Assembly (NCBI RefSeq): GCF_039729015.1
Contig: NZ_CP155792.1
Location: forward strand, 764,001 to 828,000
Source of the DNA: Blastococcus sp. HT6-30
GTDB taxonomy: Bacteria > Actinomycetota > Actinomycetes > Mycobacteriales > Geodermatophilaceae
Reading direction: 5' to 3'
Length of the DNA: 64,000 nt
Every line of letters starts with the position of its first letter. Positions within the stretch are counted from its first letter, which is position 1. The translations under genes were made by a program, and so were the position numbers. Positions 60,668 to 64,000 of this stretch are shown here, in pieces. Below the pieces are notes generated by a model. That model was not told where the DNA came from. It was given only the letters and a program-made list of their open reading frames with translations, and did no database searches.

Positions 60668-60697
60668 TGGACCGGAACCGGCGCGTCCGTCTAGCGT
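60668..60697 (+). promoter_or_regulatory. Candidate promoter for the FHA-FtsK gene
   Basis: TGGACC (60668-60673) and TAGCGT (60692-60697) with an 18-base spacer, the same layout as the promoter of the peptide ABC operon. It lies about 110 bases before the start. Confidence 0.45.
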
Positions 60698-60808
60698 TCC
60701 CGCGGCATCCGGCCCCGGCGGACCCCGACCGGCGGACCGTTCCGGGGTGGTCCGCTCCTCCCGGCGGGGGCCGGCACGGGGCGGGCGGGAACCGGCGAGG
60801 GGTGGTCC

Positions 60809-63800
60809 GTGCGCGTCCAGGTGAGCGTGGGGCAGGCCGACGGTTCCCTGCTCGACGTCGCCCTCGACGTGGACGACGACCTGCCGATGGGCCGGGTGGC
60901 CGCGGAGCTCGGCCGGGTCACCGGCCGGCCCGCCGAGGGCGTCTGGGTCGCCGGGGAGCGGGTCGACGACGACCGGCCGGTGGGGGAGAGCCCCCTGGTC
61001 GACGGCGCGCTGGTGCACCTGTCGGCGGCCGACGCCGTCGCGCCCGTCCGCCCGTCGATCCGGGGGTGGCAGCTGCGGGTGCTCAGCGGCCCGGGCAGCG
61101 GGCTGGTCGCCGAGCTGCCCATGGGCGAGCACGAGCTCGGCCGCAGTGGAACGTTCGGGTTCGCCGACCGCTCGATGTCGCGCCGCCACGCGCTGCTGCG
61201 GGTGGGCGCCGACGGCGCGCTCCTGCGGGACCTCGGCTCGGCCAACGGCACCTTCCTCGAGGGTGAGCCGGTGCCCGAGGAGGAGCCCGGCGTCCCGGTC
61301 GGTCCCGGCCGGCTGGTGCAGCTCGGCGACACCCGGCTGCTGGTCGGGCCGGCGCCGCCGGCCGACGCCGCCGTCGAGCCGGCCGGCCCGGGCGCGCGGG
61401 CGTTCGTCCGGGCGCCGCGCCTCCTGCCCTCGCAGCGGGAGGTCCGCGTCCAGCTGCCGCAGGAGCCCAGGACGCGGGAGCCGCGCCGGTTCCCACTGGT
61501 CGTGATCCTGTCGCCGCTGGTGGCCGGCGTCCTGCTGGCCGTCGTCCTGCGCTCGCCGCTGTACCTGGTCTTCGCCGTCGCGGGCCCGGTGATGATGGTC
61601 GCCAACGCCGTCGCCGACCGCCGGCAGGGCGCCCGCGAGGCGCGCCGGGCCCGGGAGGAGTACGAGCGGGACCTGGGCCGCGCCCTCGAGCGCATCAGCA
61701 CGGCGCTGGCCGAGGAGACCGCCCGCCGCCGCGCCGCCCATCCGGACCCGGCCGCGGCCCTGCTCACGGCCGTCCTGCCCGGCCGGCGGCTGTGGGAGCG
61801 GCGCCGCACCGACCCCGACGCGCTCGACCTCCGGCTCGGGTCGGCGGACCTGCCCTCGCAGCTGGTGGTCACCGACCGCTCCGCACCGGACGAGCCGCTG
61901 GAGCAGCGCACCGTACGAGCCGTGCCCGCGGTCGTGCCGCTGCGCGAGGCCGGCGTCGTGGGGCTCGCCGGCCCGGCCGAGCCGCTGGCCGGGCTGCTGC
62001 GCTGGGTGGTGCTGCAGCTGGCCATCCATCACCCCCCGCGCGACCTGGCTCTGACCGTCCTGGCGCCGCGCGGCCGCACCGACTGGAACTGGGTGCGCTG
62101 GCTGCCGCACGCCCGCCCGGCCGACGGCGCGGGCCCGGTGGCGTTCGTCGGGAACGACCCCGAGACGGTTCCCGCGCGGGTCGCCGAGCTGACCGCCCTG
62201 ATCCGGGCCCGTCGCGACGCGGTGACGACCGGGGCCGGCCGGGTGCTGCCGGAGTCCTTCCCCGCGCACGTGCTGGTCGTCCACGGCTTCCGGCCGCTGC
62301 GGGTCACGCCCGGCCTGGCGCAGGTGCTGCAGGACGGGCCGGCCGTCGGCGTCTACGCGGTGTGCGCCGACGAGGAGGAGCGGTTCCTGCCCGAGGCGGC
62401 CACCGCGACGGCGGTGTTCGACCCGGACGGCGAGGCGACGCTGTCGATCAGCCGCAGCGGCCACGACCCGGTTGCCGGCGTGCTCGCGGAGCCGGTGGCG
62501 GCCGCGTTCGCCGAGGGCGCGGCCCGCGCGCTCGCGCCGCTGCGCGACGTCAGCCTCGCCGACGACGACGCCGTGCTGCCCGACAGCGTGCGGCTGCTCG
62601 ACGCCCTCGGGCTGGAGCCGCCCACCGTGGACGGCGTCCGCGCGCAGTGGCAGCTGGAGGGCCGGACCACACGCATGGTGCTCGGCGCGGGCCTGCACGG
62701 ACCGTTCACCCTCGACCTGCGTACCGACGGCCCGCACGGGCTGGTCGCCGGAACCACCGGCGCGGGGAAGTCCGAGTTGCTGCAGACGATGATCGCGTCC
62801 CTCGCGGTGGCCAACCGCCCGGACGCGTTGAACCTCGTGCTGGTCGACTACAAGGGCGGCAGCGCGTTCAAGGACTGCGTGCACCTGCCGCACACCGTCG
62901 GCATGGTCACCGACCTCGACGCCCACCTGGTGGAGCGGGCGTTGACCTCGCTGGGCGCCGAGCTCCGGTACCGCGAGCACCGGCTCGCCGCCGCCGGTGT
63001 CAAGGACGTCGAGGACTACGTCGACCTGCAGGCGCGTGAGCCCGGTCATCCGCCGCTGCCGCGACTGCTCATCGTCATCGACGAGTTCGCCTCGCTGGCG
63101 CGGGAGCTGCCCGACTTCGTGGCCGGGCTGGTGGGCATCGCCCAGCGCGGCCGGTCGCTGGGCATCCACCTCCTCCTGGCCACCCAGCGGCCGAGCGGGG
63201 TGGTGTCCCCGGAGATCCGGGCGAACACCAATCTGCGCATCTCGCTGCGGGTCACCGACGGCGCCGACAGCAGCGACGTGCTGGACGCGCCGGACGCCGC
63301 CCGCATCCCCCAGTCGGCGCCCGGGCGCGGGTTCGCCCGGCTCGGCCACGGCGCGCTGGTGCCGTTCCAGGCCGGCCGGATCGGTGGCCGCCGTCCGGGC
63401 CAGGGCGCGGAGGCCGCCGCCGCGCCGTTCGCCGTTCCGCTGGGCTGGCACCAGGCCGGGTACGCGGCCCCGCAGCGGCCGGCGACGGCGGACCGGCGGG
63501 CGGGCGTCGAGATCACCGACCTGTCGGTGCTCGTCGAGGCGGTCCGGGGCGCCGCGGACGCCGAGCGGGTGCCGGTGCAGCGCAGCCCGTGGCTGGCGGC
63601 GCTGCCGTCGCGGGTGCTGGCCACCGACCTCGAACCGCCCGCCGCCGGGGCATCGGCGGTCCGGCTGCCCTACGGGCTGCAGGACCTGCCGGCCCGGCAG
63701 GAGCGCCGGGTCGCCGCCTTCGACCCGGCGACCGACGGGCACCTGCTGGTCATCGGCTCACCCCGGAGCGGCCGGTCGCAGCTGCTGCGGACGCTGGCCG

Positions 63801-64000
63801 GGGCGGTCGGCTCGCGGTGCTCGACCCGCGACGTGCACCTCTACGCTCTCGACTGCGGCAACGGCGCGCTGCTCGCCCTGGAGGACCTGCCGCACTGCGG
63901 CGCGGTGGTGCCCCGCGCGCAGACCGAGCGCGCTGCCCGGCTGCTCGACCGGCTCGGCCACGAGCTCGAACGCCGTCAGCAGGTGCTGGCCGAGGGCGGC
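60809..64000 (+). CDS. FHA-FtsK/SpoIIIE type VII secretion ATPase (EssC/EccC-like), 3' end outside window
   Basis: At least 1064 residues, open to the window end. Order: a ubiquitin-like N-terminal part (residues 1-75, VQVSVGQADGSLLDVALDVD), an FHA domain around 75-175 (HELGRSGTFGFADRSMSRRH, LGSANGTFL), two membrane helices at about 229-269, then FtsK/SpoIIIE ATPase domains. The first has Walker A GTTGAGKS near 648 and Walker B LLIVIDEFA near 754-762, with LLLATQRPSGVVSPEIRANT. The second begins near 982 with GSPRSGRS, where Arg replaces the Walker Lys. Such an FHA head recalls EssC of Firmicutes. It likely drives export of WXG100-type proteins. GTG at 60809 is the chosen start. Confidence 0.9.
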   Translation, partial: MRVQVSVGQADGSLLDVALDVDDDLPMGRVAAELGRVTGRPAEGVWVAGERVDDDRPVGESPLVDGALVHLSAADAVAPVRPSIRGWQLRVLSGPGSGLVAELPMGEHELGRSGTFGFADRSMSRRHALLRVGADGALLRDLGSANGTFLEGEPVPEEEPGVPVGPGRLVQLGDTRLLVGPAPPADAAVEPAGPGARAFVRAPRLLPSQREVRVQLPQEPRTREPRRFPLVVILSPLVAGVLLAVVLRSPLYLVFAVAGPVMMVANAVADRRQGAREARRAREEYERDLGRALERISTALAEETARRRAAHPDPAAALLTAVLPGRRLWERRRTDPDALDLRLGSADLPSQLVVTDRSAPDEPLEQRTVRAVPAVVPLREAGVVGLAGPAEPLAGLLRWVVLQLAIHHPPRDLALTVLAPRGRTDWNWVRWLPHARPADGAGPVAFVGNDPETVPARVAELTALIRARRDAVTTGAGRVLPESFPAHVLVVHGFRPLRVTPGLAQVLQDGPAVGVYAVCADEEERFLPEAATATAVFDPDGEATLSISRSGHDPVAGVLAEPVAAAFAEGAARALAPLRDVSLADDDAVLPDSVRLLDALGLEPPTVDGVRAQWQLEGRTTRMVLGAGLHGPFTLDLRTDGPHGLVAGTTGAGKSELLQTMIASLAVANRPDALNLVLVDYKGGSAFKDCVHLPHTVGMVTDLDAHLVERALTSLGAELRYREHRLAAAGVKDVEDYVDLQAREPGHPPLPRLLIVIDEFASLARELPDFVAGLVGIAQRGRSLGIHLLLATQRPSGVVSPEIRANTNLRISLRVTDGADSSDVLDAPDAARIPQSAPGRGFARLGHGALVPFQAGRIGGRRPGQGAEAAAAPFAVPLGWHQAGYAAPQRPATADRRAGVEITDLSVLVEAVRGAADAERVPVQRSPWLAALPSRVLATDLEPPAAGASAVRLPYGLQDLPARQERRVAAFDPATDGHLLVIGSPRSGRSQLLRTLAGAVGSRCSTRDVHLYALDCGNGALLALEDLPHCGAVVPRAQTERAARLLDRLGHELERRQQVLAEGG

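Noticed and set aside
60473-63742. A 1089-residue minus-strand open frame opposite the FHA-FtsK gene
   Set aside because: It is the mirror of a clear FtsK/EssC reading frame. Its sequence is low-complexity Arg/Gly/His rich with no domain, as expected from GC-rich antisense frames.

Overview
The window is one 64 kb stretch of very GC-rich chromosome, with GTG and TTG starts, tightly overlapping ATGA/GTGA gene junctions and strong third-position GC. It comes from an actinobacterium. Mycothiol biosynthesis (mshB), the methyltransferase-sigE-rseA-htrA-tatB-mrp block, a glgM-type glgA divergent from glgC, and a cysteine-type leader peptide upstream of sulfite reductase all fit. Gene style and content (carotenoid desaturase, spore-photolyase-like radical SAM protein, SpoIIE phosphatases) suggest Geodermatophilaceae such as Blastococcus, Geodermatophilus or Modestobacter. 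The family assignment is an inference. No rRNA, tRNA, CRISPR, insertion sequence or prophage was seen.

Layout. 0-6 kb: the end of a flavin oxidoreductase, a formate/nitrite-type channel, DUF1990, a HipA-like kinase with its DUF3037 partner, and a phoX gene broken by many indels. 6-10.6 kb: a sulfur assimilation operon on the minus strand (leader peptide, sulfite reductase, Zn-ribbon protein, APS reductase, then a pterin dehydratase), an Rrf2 regulator, an SRPBCC-Nudix fusion and CsbD. 10.8-16.8 kb: a complete five-gene oligopeptide-type ABC transporter operon with a clear promoter. 16.8-26 kb: mshB, a broken GGDEF-EAL gene, ferredoxin and dapC, a DUF421/ion-channel pair, a secreted lysozyme-like protein and dapD. 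26-30.7 kb: dapE, LOG, a DivIVA-like protein, SRPBCC, an EamA transporter, tag and DUF3117.

30.7-43.5 kb looks like an accessory block: an M17 peptidase homologue with replaced catalytic residues, a conserved unknown protein, phytoene desaturase, two SpoIIE phosphatases and a GAF/ANTAR protein placed between pxpA and pxpBC, an SplB-like protein, and a headless signal peptidase. 43.5-54.3 kb: glgA/glgC, then the sigE envelope-stress block, mrp, azlCD, DUF1003 and an MgtE_N protein. 54.3-60.6 kb: phzF, EamA, a CoA-ester lyase, DUF4190, acyl-CoA dehydrogenase, a quinone-reductase-like protein and EthD. 60.8 kb to the end: an FHA-FtsK/EssC-like type VII secretion ATPase that runs off the window.

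Gene order from mshB through ferredoxin/dapC, dapD/dapE, LOG, tag, DUF3117, glgA/glgC, sigE-rseA-htrA-tatB, mrp, DUF1003 and MgtE_N follows, as recalled, the Mycobacterium tuberculosis order between about Rv1170 and Rv1232c. The 30.7-43.5 kb block interrupts it. The most notable signals are a four-copy palindromic repeat attached to stop codons, the M17 homologue with lost catalytic residues, the sulfur leader peptide, CTG starts overlapping stop codons, and two genes shredded by small indels.
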